Shown: piece after piece, positions 51,272-60,476 of the stretch | Position numbering within the stretch: the first letter of the stretch is position 1 | How the letters are laid out: the number at the start of each line of letters is the position of its first letter | Source: Pirellulaceae bacterium | Lineage (GTDB): Bacteria > Planctomycetota > Planctomycetia > Pirellulales > Pirellulaceae | Length of the DNA stretch: 64,000 bases | Assembly (NCBI GenBank): GCA_016784735.1 | Contig: JADHUC010000002.1 | Location: 55,204-119,203, forward strand | Reading direction: 5' to 3' | Notes under the pieces: model-generated | What the model was told of the DNA's origin: nothing | The model's input: the letters and a program-made list of their open reading frames with translations, nothing else | Database searches by the model: none | Translations under genes and position numbers: made by a program

Positions 51272-51992
51272 AGATCATGGACAGTTTCGAGACGACGGCG
51301 TCGACCCGCAGCGACTGGCGGACGTCGAACAGCGACTGAAGGCCGCGCGGCCGCGGCCGGCAGAGTTGGACATCGAGGCGATTGTGCGCACGGCGCACGC
51401 GGCGGACCAAACGGTTGCGTTGCGTGAACCGCCCGTTGAACGACGCGGCATTCGATCGTACCGTTGGACTATCGCGATTGCCGGGTCTTGGGCGTGCGGA
51501 GCAATTGCCGGAGCGCTGGTGACATTCATTCTGCTGAGCCGGGTTGTGCCACCAGAGCGCCCAACCGATAGGTCGACGGCGATGGATGAAGAGCTGCCGA
51601 GGGTCGTGGAGCCGCGGGAAAAGAATGCGCCAGACGACGACTCGGAGCAACGCCCGCGCGATGATTCCCCACGGAAGAACGTGCCCCCATGGTCACCCTC
51701 AGATTCGCTCGTTGCCGTCATGTTGCTCGATACGGTCGGTCACGGAGTTGCACCTTATGGAGACGAGTGGCCTACATTGAGAGCCGGCGCTTTGGCACGC
51801 GGCCAGGGCGCGTCGGGCGCTTCGCGTTTTCGTCATGGTACCAACGCCGCACAGCCAAACCGGACGCACACGCCAGACCCGGGCAGCGATATCCGACAAG
51901 ACATGACACCTCGTGCTGCCCCGGCACCCTCAATCACGCAAGAACAGTTGCTGCGAGAATTGCTTGGCACGCGTCCTGATTCCGTTCTCTAG
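51246..51992 (+). CDS. Probable anti-sigma-like single-pass membrane protein
   Basis: 248 residues from ATG 51246, overlapping the sigma gene by 26 bases. A cytoplasmic part of about 70 residues precedes a membrane segment (about 74-101, WTIAIAGSWACGAIAGALVT). The rest is low-complexity, charged and Pro-rich. No HxxxCxxC zinc anti-sigma motif is visible, so the anti-sigma assignment rests on position and topology only. Confidence 0.55.
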   Translation: MNQDHPSSEDHGQFRDDGVDPQRLADVEQRLKAARPRPAELDIEAIVRTAHAADQTVALREPPVERRGIRSYRWTIAIAGSWACGAIAGALVTFILLSRVVPPERPTDRSTAMDEELPRVVEPREKNAPDDDSEQRPRDDSPRKNVPPWSPSDSLVAVMLLDTVGHGVAPYGDEWPTLRAGALARGQGASGASRFRHGTNAAQPNRTHTPDPGSDIRQDMTPRAAPAPSITQEQLLRELLGTRPDSVL

Positions 51993-52009
51993 GAGACCAT
52001 CCGCGGGCC

Positions 52010-52101
52010 TCGTTTAACCCGAAGCCGGAGGCGATGGCGGGCGCTACGTGTTGACGATTTATCGCACTATCCGCCGTCGCCTCCGGCTTCGGGTTAAACG
52101 A
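52010..52101. repeat. CGTTTAACC-family element
   Basis: Left arm from 52010 (TCGTTTAACCCGAAGCCGGA, then GGCGATGGCGGG) and right arm ending at 52101 (GGGTTAAACGA). The arms share their sequence with 50434-50523. The two elements frame the sigma/anti-sigma pair. Confidence 0.9.
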
Positions 52102-52137
52102 AAACATCATAACTCGGCTTACGAAGGGAGCCCCAAT

Positions 52138-53733
52138 ATGAACACCCCCTCTCCGCGAACGCTTTGCGCCCCTACCTTCCTGGTCATCTGGCTTTGTGGC
52201 TGGGTCTCGCAAAGCGAAGCACAAATCTCCATCGTGGAAGCTCCAAAAAGCGCCGGAGACGAGAAGCCGACGATGGAGGACAGTTGGATTTTGGAGCGAG
52301 ACGACCAGACCGGCATCACCGTCCGGACGATGGAGTTGACATTGCAGCCAAAGGCTGAACCCCGCCCTGCACTGAAGTACCGGCTGATACCTGACGATTT
52401 CGACATGCGGGATGGAAACGCATACGTCTACTACCTCAAGGCAAATGGATTCTTCGAGCAGAGTCTGGCTCGGGAACGGCTAACTCAGATCCACAAGGGA
52501 GCTTCCGCACAAGCGGAGAAGGAAGGCAAACAGTACCATCAAGTGCCTCCGGCAGTCTGGCGTTCTACGCCTCCCCAAGAGCTACCGTTGGACGAGGTGA
52601 AGGAGTATTTGCGTCTGACGTCGTTTCAGCCTCAGTTTATCCGTGAGGCAGCACAGCGCGACCGTTTCGATGCGGACCGAAACCTGCACGAGGTCTACGA
52701 CCTGATCGGATACCTATTGCCCGAAATCCACTCCATGCGCGAACTCGCTCGCACGCAGAGTCTGCGATGTCGAGTCGCGCTTGCCGAAGGACGCATTGAA
52801 GATGCTATCGCGATCACCGGTCAACAATTCGCCCTGGCACGTCATATGGGGCACGACGACTTTCTCGTATCGAACCTGGTCGGAATCGCCATCGCCGGCA
52901 TCGGCTGGAACGATGCACTCTATCTGGTCCAACACCCCGAAACGCCGAACCTCTATTGGGCCCTTGCGTCAATGCCAAAACCGTTGGTCGACCTCCGGCA
53001 CTCGTTGGCCGTCGAACGCCAGTTTCTGTACCTGCAATTGAAGGAGCTTCGCGAAGTGGACGAGACGCCGCGACCGGTTGGCTATTGGCAAGATTTTCTG
53101 GGTCGTCTGCTCGGGCAATTCGGGTGTCTTGCCTCCGAGTTCGGTTTTGGTTCGCTCCATGAGGCTCCCGAACTTGAACGCACTAAGCTTGTTGCATTCG
53201 TGGCCGCTGCCTATCCGGGTGCAAAGGAGTATTTGATCGACGAGTGCAATTTGCCGCGCGATCAGGTGGAGGCGTATCCTACGGCTCAAGTCGTCGCTCT
53301 GGCGGCGGTCCGATTCTACGACCAATGTCGCGATGACACCTTCAAATGGACGCATCTTCCGTACTGGCAGGCTCAGGCAAGCGGCCGTCGTGTGGATGAC
53401 GCGATGCGGGCAGCGTCGAAAAAATATGGTCTGTGCACCGCGCCGGCCATGCTGTTGCTGCCGGCCATTCGGGCGGCCTGCACTGCCGAGGCTCGTTGCG
53501 ATCAGACCGTTGCTTTGCTCCAAACCGTGGAGGCAATTCGCATGTACGGTGCAGCGCACGACGGCAAACTACCCCGCTCGCTGGACGAACTGCCGGTTCC
53601 AGCGCCGGTCGAACCCTTCACCGGTAAACCAATCGACTACGAGTGTTTCGGCTCACGTGCCGTTCTCAGTGGCCATTCGCTGCCCGGTTTGCGTTATCGG
53701 CTTGTCCTCCGACTGGCCAAGCAATCCGGGTGA
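52138..53733 (+). CDS. Secreted protein of an unnamed planctomycete family
   Basis: 531 residues from ATG 52138, preceded by GAAGGGAG; earlier in-frame starts lie in the repeat element. A signal peptide ends near WVSQSEAQ. The mature N-terminus has MELTLQPKAEPRPALKYRLI, a recurring signature of planctomycete secreted proteins, and the C-terminal part has AIRMYGAAHDGKLPRSLDEL followed by VEPFTGKPIDYECF. I recognise the pattern but know of no assigned function. The DUF1559 gene follows after 57 bases. Confidence 0.75.
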   Translation: MNTPSPRTLCAPTFLVIWLCGWVSQSEAQISIVEAPKSAGDEKPTMEDSWILERDDQTGITVRTMELTLQPKAEPRPALKYRLIPDDFDMRDGNAYVYYLKANGFFEQSLARERLTQIHKGASAQAEKEGKQYHQVPPAVWRSTPPQELPLDEVKEYLRLTSFQPQFIREAAQRDRFDADRNLHEVYDLIGYLLPEIHSMRELARTQSLRCRVALAEGRIEDAIAITGQQFALARHMGHDDFLVSNLVGIAIAGIGWNDALYLVQHPETPNLYWALASMPKPLVDLRHSLAVERQFLYLQLKELREVDETPRPVGYWQDFLGRLLGQFGCLASEFGFGSLHEAPELERTKLVAFVAAAYPGAKEYLIDECNLPRDQVEAYPTAQVVALAAVRFYDQCRDDTFKWTHLPYWQAQASGRRVDDAMRAASKKYGLCTAPAMLLLPAIRAACTAEARCDQTVALLQTVEAIRMYGAAHDGKLPRSLDELPVPAPVEPFTGKPIDYECFGSRAVLSGHSLPGLRYRLVLRLAKQSG

Positions 53734-53790
53734 GTTGCCCCAGCCAAGGCCGTATCGAAAAAGAACACAACCATCACGTGGAGATCTGCT

Positions 53791-55416
53791 ATGACCACTA
53801 ACTCGTATCGCACTTGGTATCCCAACTCAGGTCTCGGGATCATCGTCGCCTGCTTGACAATCTGCTCCCTGGCTGTGACTCCGATCGCGAATGGCCAGGA
53901 GCCGTCCTCCGCGGATACGGACGCTGCGATTGTGCAACCGTTTGTCAGCGACGCGACATTCCTTATTGTGAAAGTCGACCCAACGGGGATCGGTCTACCC
54001 AACTTGGCCGACACACTCAAGTCGATGCCACCAGATGCAGAAGCAGCTTATCGGGAAATATCACAGCAGGCGGGCGCAGGACTCGCGCAGTTGCGGGCCA
54101 TGGTCAACGATCAACCTGTCTATGCCACCGTCGGGATTCCTACTTCGGAAACGAAACTGCCAGCTTTCGTCTTCGCAAAGAGACCGCCCGAGGACGTTGC
54201 GGTGAAGTTGACGGCGTTCCTGAAAAGCGCGCTCAAAGCCGATCTTCGCATTCACGGCGACTATGCGGTGATAGCTCACGAGCACGGCATGGACTTCGCC
54301 GAGTTGATGGCTGCTTTCCCCGCCTCGCCACGTGAAGGAACCGCAGAGGCTTTCGAGTCCGTAGCGAGCTATCCGGTTCAGGTGCTGCTCCTTCCGCCGG
54401 CGTACGTGCGGCGCACCGTCGAAGAGCTGTTACCCGAACTGCCGCGTCAGTTGGGCGGCGGGCCCAGTAGCGTGTTGACCGAAGGGCTCCAATGGGCCGC
54501 CTTTGGCATCGACCCGGGCCAACTTCGCGCTGAGCTTGTCATTCAATCCTCCTCCGAATCGGCCGCCCGCGATCTAGCAGCCCATATACCGAAGATGATT
54601 CAGTCGGCCTACGATGCGGCACCCGGCATCCACAAGCAGATTCCGTCAGAGTTGACGCAAGCACTGATCGGTTGGTTGAATCCGCAGGTCGAGGGCCAGC
54701 GGATCGTGATTCGCATAGACGGCCGCGAAAAGACCACCGCCAACCTGAAGATGCTCGCGGCGGTTGCAAGGACGATCGAAGAGAAGACGCGGCGTCACAG
54801 GAACGTTGACCGCTTCGGGCAGATTCTGTTGGCCATACACAACTACTATGACACCTACAAAACGTTCCCCCCCGTTGACAAATACCGTGGCGAAGATGGC
54901 AAACACCATCTGAGTTGGCGTGTGCATATCCTGCCGTACGTCGAGGAAACGAAGCTCTACAACGAGTTCCATCTCGATGAACCGTGGGACAGCCCGCACA
55001 ACAAGAAGCTGATCGCAAAGATGCCCGACATCTACGAGAGCCGCTCGTTTGATATTCCACCCAAGGTTGCGGTCAAACCGGGGCATACAACGTTCCTGGC
55101 ACCGATCGGCGATAAGACCGTTTTCGGTGAAGCTGCGTCAACGAAGTTCAGCCAAATCATAGATGGCACCAGCAATACTGTGGTGCTGGTCGAAGTGAAG
55201 CCGGAAAAGGCCGTGCCCTGGACCGCTCCGGAGGACTACACGTTCGATGCGAAAAACCCCGCGGAGGAATTGCTGATCGGAGCCGACGGTCGATGGCTGT
55301 GCGGTTTCGCCGACGGCAGCGCAAATCAACTGCGCGGCGACATCCCGCCCGAGACGTTTCTCCACTTGTTCCAAATGAACGACGGACAGGTCATTGATGG
55401 CCGCAAGATCCGGTGA
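53791..55416 (+). CDS. Exported protein with a DUF1559 C-terminal domain
   Basis: 541 residues from ATG 53791. The N-terminal hydrophobic segment is IIVACLTICSLAVTPIANGQ. The C-terminal region carries DUF1559 hallmarks: LLAIHNYYDTYKTFPPVDKY, LSWRVHILPYVEETKLYNEF, HLDEPWDSPHNKKL, IIDGTSNTVVLVEVKPEKAV and CGFADGSANQL. DUF1559 is expanded to hundreds of copies in some planctomycete genomes, normally behind a type IV pilin-like N-terminus. Here that is replaced by a long unrelated region (30-340). Function unknown. Confidence 0.9.
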   Translation: MTTNSYRTWYPNSGLGIIVACLTICSLAVTPIANGQEPSSADTDAAIVQPFVSDATFLIVKVDPTGIGLPNLADTLKSMPPDAEAAYREISQQAGAGLAQLRAMVNDQPVYATVGIPTSETKLPAFVFAKRPPEDVAVKLTAFLKSALKADLRIHGDYAVIAHEHGMDFAELMAAFPASPREGTAEAFESVASYPVQVLLLPPAYVRRTVEELLPELPRQLGGGPSSVLTEGLQWAAFGIDPGQLRAELVIQSSSESAARDLAAHIPKMIQSAYDAAPGIHKQIPSELTQALIGWLNPQVEGQRIVIRIDGREKTTANLKMLAAVARTIEEKTRRHRNVDRFGQILLAIHNYYDTYKTFPPVDKYRGEDGKHHLSWRVHILPYVEETKLYNEFHLDEPWDSPHNKKLIAKMPDIYESRSFDIPPKVAVKPGHTTFLAPIGDKTVFGEAASTKFSQIIDGTSNTVVLVEVKPEKAVPWTAPEDYTFDAKNPAEELLIGADGRWLCGFADGSANQLRGDIPPETFLHLFQMNDGQVIDGRKIR

Positions 55417-55438
55417 GTGATCCCAAGAGAACGTGTGA

Positions 55439-55597
55439 AACTGCTTAACCAATGCGGCTCATGGTGAGTCGTTTGACCATCCGGTTTTCCACAAACCTCT
55501 CAAAGTGGACATGACGTTCGAAACGGTCGATACACCTTCCAGCTATCTGAGCACGCTGCCGGAGGGCGTAACGCTCGGCAAGCAGATGCAGGTCTAA
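55439..55597 (+). pseudogene. Orphan C-terminal coding fragment
   Basis: An open stretch with no start codon reads AAHGESFDHPVFHKPLKVDM then TFETVDTPSSYLSTLPEGVT and ends at TAA 55595. The composition looks protein-like, but I do not recognise the family and it is out of frame with the DUF1559 gene. It is probably the tail of a deleted gene, or chance. Confidence 0.3.
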
Positions 55598-55601
55598 AGA
55601 G

Positions 55602-58253
55602 TCACGGTATCCTTGGGCGCACAAGCTCACCGTTGGCCTGCGCAAATACGTGTTCGTAGGCGCCGAAGAAGTCGGAGTTCGCGTCCAGCCAGACGATGAT
55701 CCGGCGTAGTTCTTCGCGCGATAGTTTTACGTCGTAGTGGCCTTCGTCCAGCAGCGACAGTAGTTTCGAGGCCCGAGCGCCGAACGCGCCCGGCATCGTG
55801 CGCGCCGGTTGCCAGCGGTCGTATTGGTGCTCGCGCCGGTCATCGCGACGTGCGCCGTAGTGAAAGGCGTAGGGCCACAGGTTGCGGTACGAGACGTACC
55901 AGAGAAACTTGTCCTGCTGCCAGTTGCCCGGGCGGAGGTCCGGCGGTTCGTCGGCATTCTGCCCGTGGCAGCCCACACAGTGTTTATCCAGTACCGGCTG
56001 TACCAGACGCGCGAAGCTGATGGGATTGCTGCCGGCCACCTCCGGTTGAATCTCCGATGGCTCACGACCGAGCGCTTCTCGCAGGCCCGTCTCCGCCTGA
56101 GCGGGAGAGCGTCCCTTGGGCTCGTGGCACCCCACACAGGTAAGATTCGCTCCGGCATGTACGTATGTGGCGCTGCGCATCGACTGTACCGCGCATCCGT
56201 GTTCGTCCAACGCTTGGAAGTAGACCGACTTTCCCGCCGGCAGATAGAAAGACGCGCTCCCGTCGTCCTCGACCGGTACCGTCCCCAGCACGGCACGCCC
56301 GTTCGTCTCCGCGCCGTACCCGATCTGTGGCTTGTGATGCACCGGCGTGCTTTTTGGCAGAAGATGGATAATCCTGAGTTCGCGGATCTTCGTGCCTGTG
56401 GGGAACGGGTAGAGGCTATCGTAAATATTGATAAGGCTCACCGTGGCCTTCTCGCTCGCCTCGGAATCTGCGGGCACGACTGCGTGCTCGTCGCCGACCG
56501 CGCGGAACCTGGGATGGTCCGTCAGCCGGGCGGGTTCGTTGGCGGCTGGCACGATCGGCGGAGCCGGACGCGGCCGCACCGGAACCGGGCCCAGGCAACC
56601 GATGTCAGGGTCTCGAAAAAGCAATTCGCGGTTTCCGAACGCATCAAGCAGGTAGATCCCGTGCCGGTCGCCGGTTGCGGAATACACGCACAGGTAGTAG
56701 TTCTCGCCGAGCGGCCAGGCAGTGCCGTAAGCAAAAGTGCCGCGCTCGGCCGTTTCCGGAAAGCCCACGTCCGGAGTCAACCGCCGTACCGGCGACAAGG
56801 CATCGTCGTCCGGCACGCGTGGGTCGATCACGATTAACGATCCGTACGCCTGTCCGTGATGGGCTGAGGCTGTGGCCACGTAGCGGTGCGAATCGGGGAT
56901 CGCCACCACGTTCAATTCCATGTCCGGATTCAGGTCGTGGCTGGGCTTGAAGTTTCCGTGAATGGCCCGTGGGTCGCGACCGTCCGGGGCGGTGATCCAT
57001 GGATGGTGGGCCTGGTTGTGACCTCGATCCACGTAATCCCATCGTGTGTAGACGATTTTGCCGTCCGCGTTCACCGAGGGATGCCACTCGTTCCCCTCGT
57101 GATGGCTGAGCCGCTCCATGTTGCGACCATCCGCGTCCATCGCGTGCAGGGTGAACAGCGGGACAGGCCGGCCGTGGCAACGCCCGAAACCACCGCGGCG
57201 CTCGGAGATGAACACGATCCGTCCATCCGGCAGCCAGTTGGGATGCAGATCGTTCCACGACCCTTCGGTGACCTGCGTCAAGCCGGTCCCATCGACGTTC
57301 ACTCGAAACACGTGGTACGACGTCTCTTCTGCCCACGGCGGCCGCTCGGGCATCTCCACGTGCCAAACCGGATCTCGGGGAAGGCCGGTGGCGGAACCAT
57401 CGGCCGGAAGCCCGCACCGGGTGTACGCAAACAGCACCGTCCTCCCGTCATATGACAAGGCCGGTTGCAGGAACGACCCGCCTGCCAATGGGTAGCCGCG
57501 CAGCGGGCCATTCTGCACGGTCGAGTCCTGCAGAACGTCCCGCACGGTGGGCGACGAGCCGAACACGTCCTCCAACAGGAACAGCCCGCCACCGGCGCGG
57601 GCGAAATGCCCGAAATACTGGTCGCACATGTGGTTGGGCACGGCGAGCCGATGCTTGACGAACAGGATGCGGTCGAAGTCGAGCAACGGGTTGGAAAACG
57701 CGATCCGTCGCCGAAGAGCGCAGACCCGCCGATACAACGTAAACCGCTCCGCTTTGCGGGCCGCGGCGAGCGATTGGTTTTGCGCTTCGAGTCCCGCCAA
57801 CTCGCGTTCCATCGTCGCCCACTGCGAAGCGAAACCGCCCCGTTTCAAGTCCTCCAGCAGCGCCCTTGTGGTCCGCAAAACGAAGTCCGCCGGATCGCGG
57901 TCATCTTCCGAGACCACGGCCTCGAGACGAAACGCAGTGTCGGCAACGCGTTTCCAGTGACCCGTGTCTTTGATTCGCGCGATCGACCGAAGGTAATCTC
58001 GCCTTACCTCATGCTCCACAAACGCTTCGTTCAACTCGGCGAACGAGTGGCGCGAGAGCAATTCGGCGAGATGTGCCGCCTCGGCCCTGTCGTGCTGAGC
58101 GAGCGGCAGGGGATGCTTTTCCAGCCAGGCATGCCACTGGTCCATGGCGGACTCTCCAGCGGCTACGCTTCCGGCGTGCAGATTCACACGGCAGACGCAC
58201 AATACGCCCATCCCGGCCAACACCAGACCCGCGATCCAACGTGATCTTCGCAT
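55602..58253 (-). CDS. HzsA-related di-heme beta-propeller protein
   Basis: 883 residues. ATG 58253 follows GGGAGG by seven bases. Signal peptide (WIAGLVLAGMGVLCVCRVNL). A helical region to about 230 precedes a TolB/PD40-like propeller (LHPNWLPDGRIVFISERRGG, EWHPSVNADGKIVYTRWDYV). Two c-type heme sites follow: CVGCH in NLTCVGCHEPKG near 704 and in KHCVGCHGQN near 758. This layout resembles the alpha subunit of hydrazine synthase from anammox bacteria, and relatives named HzsA-related occur across planctomycetes. No HzsB/HzsC partners or other anammox genes are nearby, so it is an uncharacterised periplasmic cytochrome rather than hydrazine synthase. Confidence 0.85.
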   Translation of the reverse strand: MRRSRWIAGLVLAGMGVLCVCRVNLHAGSVAAGESAMDQWHAWLEKHPLPLAQHDRAEAAHLAELLSRHSFAELNEAFVEHEVRRDYLRSIARIKDTGHWKRVADTAFRLEAVVSEDDRDPADFVLRTTRALLEDLKRGGFASQWATMERELAGLEAQNQSLAAARKAERFTLYRRVCALRRRIAFSNPLLDFDRILFVKHRLAVPNHMCDQYFGHFARAGGGLFLLEDVFGSSPTVRDVLQDSTVQNGPLRGYPLAGGSFLQPALSYDGRTVLFAYTRCGLPADGSATGLPRDPVWHVEMPERPPWAEETSYHVFRVNVDGTGLTQVTEGSWNDLHPNWLPDGRIVFISERRGGFGRCHGRPVPLFTLHAMDADGRNMERLSHHEGNEWHPSVNADGKIVYTRWDYVDRGHNQAHHPWITAPDGRDPRAIHGNFKPSHDLNPDMELNVVAIPDSHRYVATASAHHGQAYGSLIVIDPRVPDDDALSPVRRLTPDVGFPETAERGTFAYGTAWPLGENYYLCVYSATGDRHGIYLLDAFGNRELLFRDPDIGCLGPVPVRPRPAPPIVPAANEPARLTDHPRFRAVGDEHAVVPADSEASEKATVSLINIYDSLYPFPTGTKIRELRIIHLLPKSTPVHHKPQIGYGAETNGRAVLGTVPVEDDGSASFYLPAGKSVYFQALDEHGCAVQSMRSATYVHAGANLTCVGCHEPKGRSPAQAETGLREALGREPSEIQPEVAGSNPISFARLVQPVLDKHCVGCHGQNADEPPDLRPGNWQQDKFLWYVSYRNLWPYAFHYGARRDDRREHQYDRWQPARTMPGAFGARASKLLSLLDEGHYDVKLSREELRRIIVWLDANSDFFGAYEHVFAQANGELVRPRIP

Positions 58254-58382
58254 CACACGTCCTCCCATTTCGCCGCCCCAGACTATCGGGAGTTCTCCAC
58301 GCCTCGGCCACCACGCCAGTATACCCCGGTTTCGCCCCGGTTCGCCAGTGTTTGCCCGCCGAAAGATGTGCGGACGGCCGGT

Positions 58383-58775
58383 TCAGTCGAGGCCTCGCAT
58401 GAACGCGTTCAATCTATCGCGTTGCCCCGGAATCTCTTCGTGGACGATGCGGACTATCTGTCCATTTTCGACAAACACACGCTGATTGCAGCGAAACAGA
58501 TGCACCCGTTGCCCGGAGACCAATTCATCAATGAACGTGATCCGGAACCAGCCCTCGCCAAGCGGAATGGCTTGGTGACGGTATTCAATGCGGTCGAATC
58601 GGCTGCGAGCGCTGTCGCCATTTGCCTTGTAGCTATCGACAATTGCGGCCGGCCCGGTCACTACACCAGTGGGTGATTCATAGACACAATCATCCGCCAG
58701 ATACGACAGCACCGACTGATAATCTTCAGCGTCAAGTGACAATGCGAACTCAGAGATTAGGTCAAACGCAGCCAT
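58383..58775 (-). CDS. SnoaL/NTF2-like protein
   Basis: 130 residues from ATG 58775; a TTG five codons earlier is the alternative. The cone-shaped NTF2-like fold is suggested by ALSLDAEDYQSVLSYLADDC, VYESPTGVVTGPAAIVDSYK, FRITFIDELVSGQRVHLFRC and FVENGQIVRIVHEEIPG. Members are small isomerases, hydrolases or binding proteins; no specific activity is evident. Confidence 0.75.
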   Translation of the reverse strand: MAAFDLISEFALSLDAEDYQSVLSYLADDCVYESPTGVVTGPAAIVDSYKANGDSARSRFDRIEYRHQAIPLGEGWFRITFIDELVSGQRVHLFRCNQRVFVENGQIVRIVHEEIPGQRDRLNAFMRGLD

Positions 58776-58912
58776 AGCATCGACGCCCAACGGTCCGCAC
58801 GGCCGTCAACGGCCGTACCGGTGCAAGACACGGTCAACAATAGATCATTGTACAGATAACAACGCCGCGGAAACTAGTGGCGAGAGTGACTCTGCTCTGC
58901 GGCCTCGCGACG

Positions 58913-59311
58913 TCAGGAGCGTGGCTTGTATCCTACGATCGAATCCCAGAAGAAGTGGATTGCTCTGCGTCCTGTGCGAGTCACGAATAGGGCACCCGCG
59001 CCCCAGACGACGACGAACAGAACACCTGCGAAAACGACGCCAACACCAAGATAGTGAGCAAGGGTAGATAGGAGCGCACAAACAACGGTCAGCGCAAACA
59101 GGTGTCGCAGTCGGTACTGGAAAACCCGTCGTGTACGGATGTCGCGATGCGGCAGTTTCTGAGGGGGCGAAGCCTGGCGGAGCGATTTCAGAGAAGGAAC
59201 TGCAATTCGCCTACCGCAGCGGGAGCACGCGATCGCCAGGCCAGCCATCGAAACTCGAACCGAAATGCGATGCCCACACACACAGGTCACAACGTAGCCA
59301 AGCGTCATCAT
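58913..59311 (-). CDS. Zinc-ribbon membrane protein
   Basis: About 132 residues from ATG 59311 (MMTLGYVVTCVCGHRISVRV); a second ATG follows at once. The N-terminal CVCG...CSRCG forms a CxC/CxxC zinc ribbon. It is followed by a basic linker and two membrane segments (LFALTVVCALLSTLAHYLGV; VVFAGVLFVVVWGAGALFVT). Function unknown. Confidence 0.6.
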   Translation of the reverse strand: MMTLGYVVTCVCGHRISVRVSMAGLAIACSRCGRRIAVPSLKSLRQASPPQKLPHRDIRTRRVFQYRLRHLFALTVVCALLSTLAHYLGVGVVFAGVLFVVVWGAGALFVTRTGRRAIHFFWDSIVGYKPRS

Positions 59312-59403
59312 GGCACGTTTCTCACTCACCGATGCACCGCATGGCGTCCATCGACTAACACAGCGAACAGCCGTCATCGAAGCTGATCCTGCGCAGTGAA
59401 TTC

Positions 59404-59539
59404 GTAGGCCGGACCAAGCAAACCGTGCCGCTGCCGGAACTTCGGCCTAATCTAATGGCGTTGTTTACGGTACAGGCTGTCAAAGCAATAAAGCCGGTTT
59501 GCGCTGTTCCGGCAAGGGGTCGGCCTCGGTCCGGCCTAC
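59404..59539. repeat. GTAGGCCGGA-family MITE, copy 2 (136 bp)
   Basis: Ends GTAGGCCGGACC (59404-59415) and GGTCCGGCCTAC (59528-59539). In reverse orientation its internal blocks match copy 1 (48749-48887). The remaining bases of 59312-59851 show no gene I can support. Confidence 0.85.
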
Positions 59540-59851
59540 GCGGTGCGCCATTGAGGCTAGCTCCTAACGTCCACGTCCATTCGGCTCGCCACAACATTCG
59601 AGATTTTTCTCGGAATTCGTGTCTGGTTTCTGACTCCGCTTACGCTTATCAGGTAGGCCGAGATTCCGGGATTTCCTGTGAGCTGCCGAATTCGTCCGTT
59701 AGAATGGCTAGAGCGCGTTCGGGATAACAGTAGCGGGTTTTTCGCCGTTTGGACCAATGATTCACGGCGCAGAAGACGCTACACGTCCGTGCGACACGCA
59801 CTAGACCGTGGTTGAACCATCGGCGGTTTGCACAACATTGGCGTCGGCGCA

Positions 59852-60469
59852 ATGGACCCATCGGCAGGCAATTCGACGCAGATTCAGACACTCTTGGACC
59901 ACGCAGCCCACGGAGACGATGACGCCTATGGCGAGCTGCTCGCACGGGCGTCAGAGCGACTCCTGAAGCTGACCAGGAAGATGTTCAAGAACTACCCACA
60001 CCTCCGACGTTGGGAGCAAACTGACGATGTTTTCCAAAGTGCCGCAATTCGACTTCATCAGTCCCTTTCACAGGTTCGACCGGAGACCACCCGTCAATTC
60101 TTCGGCTTGGCCGCCACGCAGATACGGCGAACGCTCGTCGACCTGGCAAGACACCACTTTGGCCCCGAAGGACACGCAGCCAAGCATCACACGGACGGAG
60201 GCAAATCTGGCGGGATGCTTCGGAATCAGCCGGATCATTCCGCCAAGCCCGAATCCATTGAGGCGTGGGCCGAATTTCATGCCGCCGTCGACGCCCTTTC
60301 GCCTGACGAACGAGAGGTATTCGACCTGGCTTGGTACGGAGGCACGGCCCAGCGGGAAGCCGCCGAGATCTTGCAGATTTCCGAAAGGACGGTCATCCGG
60401 CGACTTCACCAAGCCCGACGCAATATCTATCAGGCCCTTCATGGCGAACAGCCTCCTGTGGAGGAGTGA
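59852..60469 (+). CDS. Planctomycete-type ECF sigma factor linked to a Ser/Thr kinase
   Basis: 205 residues from ATG 59852 (MDPSAGNSTQIQTLL); a TTG eight codons earlier is possible. Region 2 has RRWEQTDDVFQSAAIRLHQS and TRQFFGLAATQIRRTLVDLA; region 4 has ALSPDEREVFDLAWYGGTAQ and EILQISERTVIRRLHQARRN. The DDVFQ...QIRRTLVDLAR pattern is typical of sigma factors paired with kinases in planctomycetes. The kinase gene starts seven bases after its stop. Activation by phosphorylation has been shown for other kinase-linked ECF factors and is a reasonable inference here. Confidence 0.9.
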   Translation: MDPSAGNSTQIQTLLDHAAHGDDDAYGELLARASERLLKLTRKMFKNYPHLRRWEQTDDVFQSAAIRLHQSLSQVRPETTRQFFGLAATQIRRTLVDLARHHFGPEGHAAKHHTDGGKSGGMLRNQPDHSAKPESIEAWAEFHAAVDALSPDEREVFDLAWYGGTAQREAAEILQISERTVIRRLHQARRNIYQALHGEQPPVEE

Positions 60470-60476
60470 CAATACC

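Noticed and set aside
55809..58244. Several long plus-strand open frames
   Set aside because: All are antisense of the HzsA-related gene, whose heme motifs and signal peptide make it the real gene.
55602..58253. Hydrazine synthase, hence an anammox organism
   Set aside because: Only an HzsA-like protein is present; HzsB/HzsC and the rest of the pathway are absent here, and HzsA-related proteins occur in non-anammox planctomycetes.
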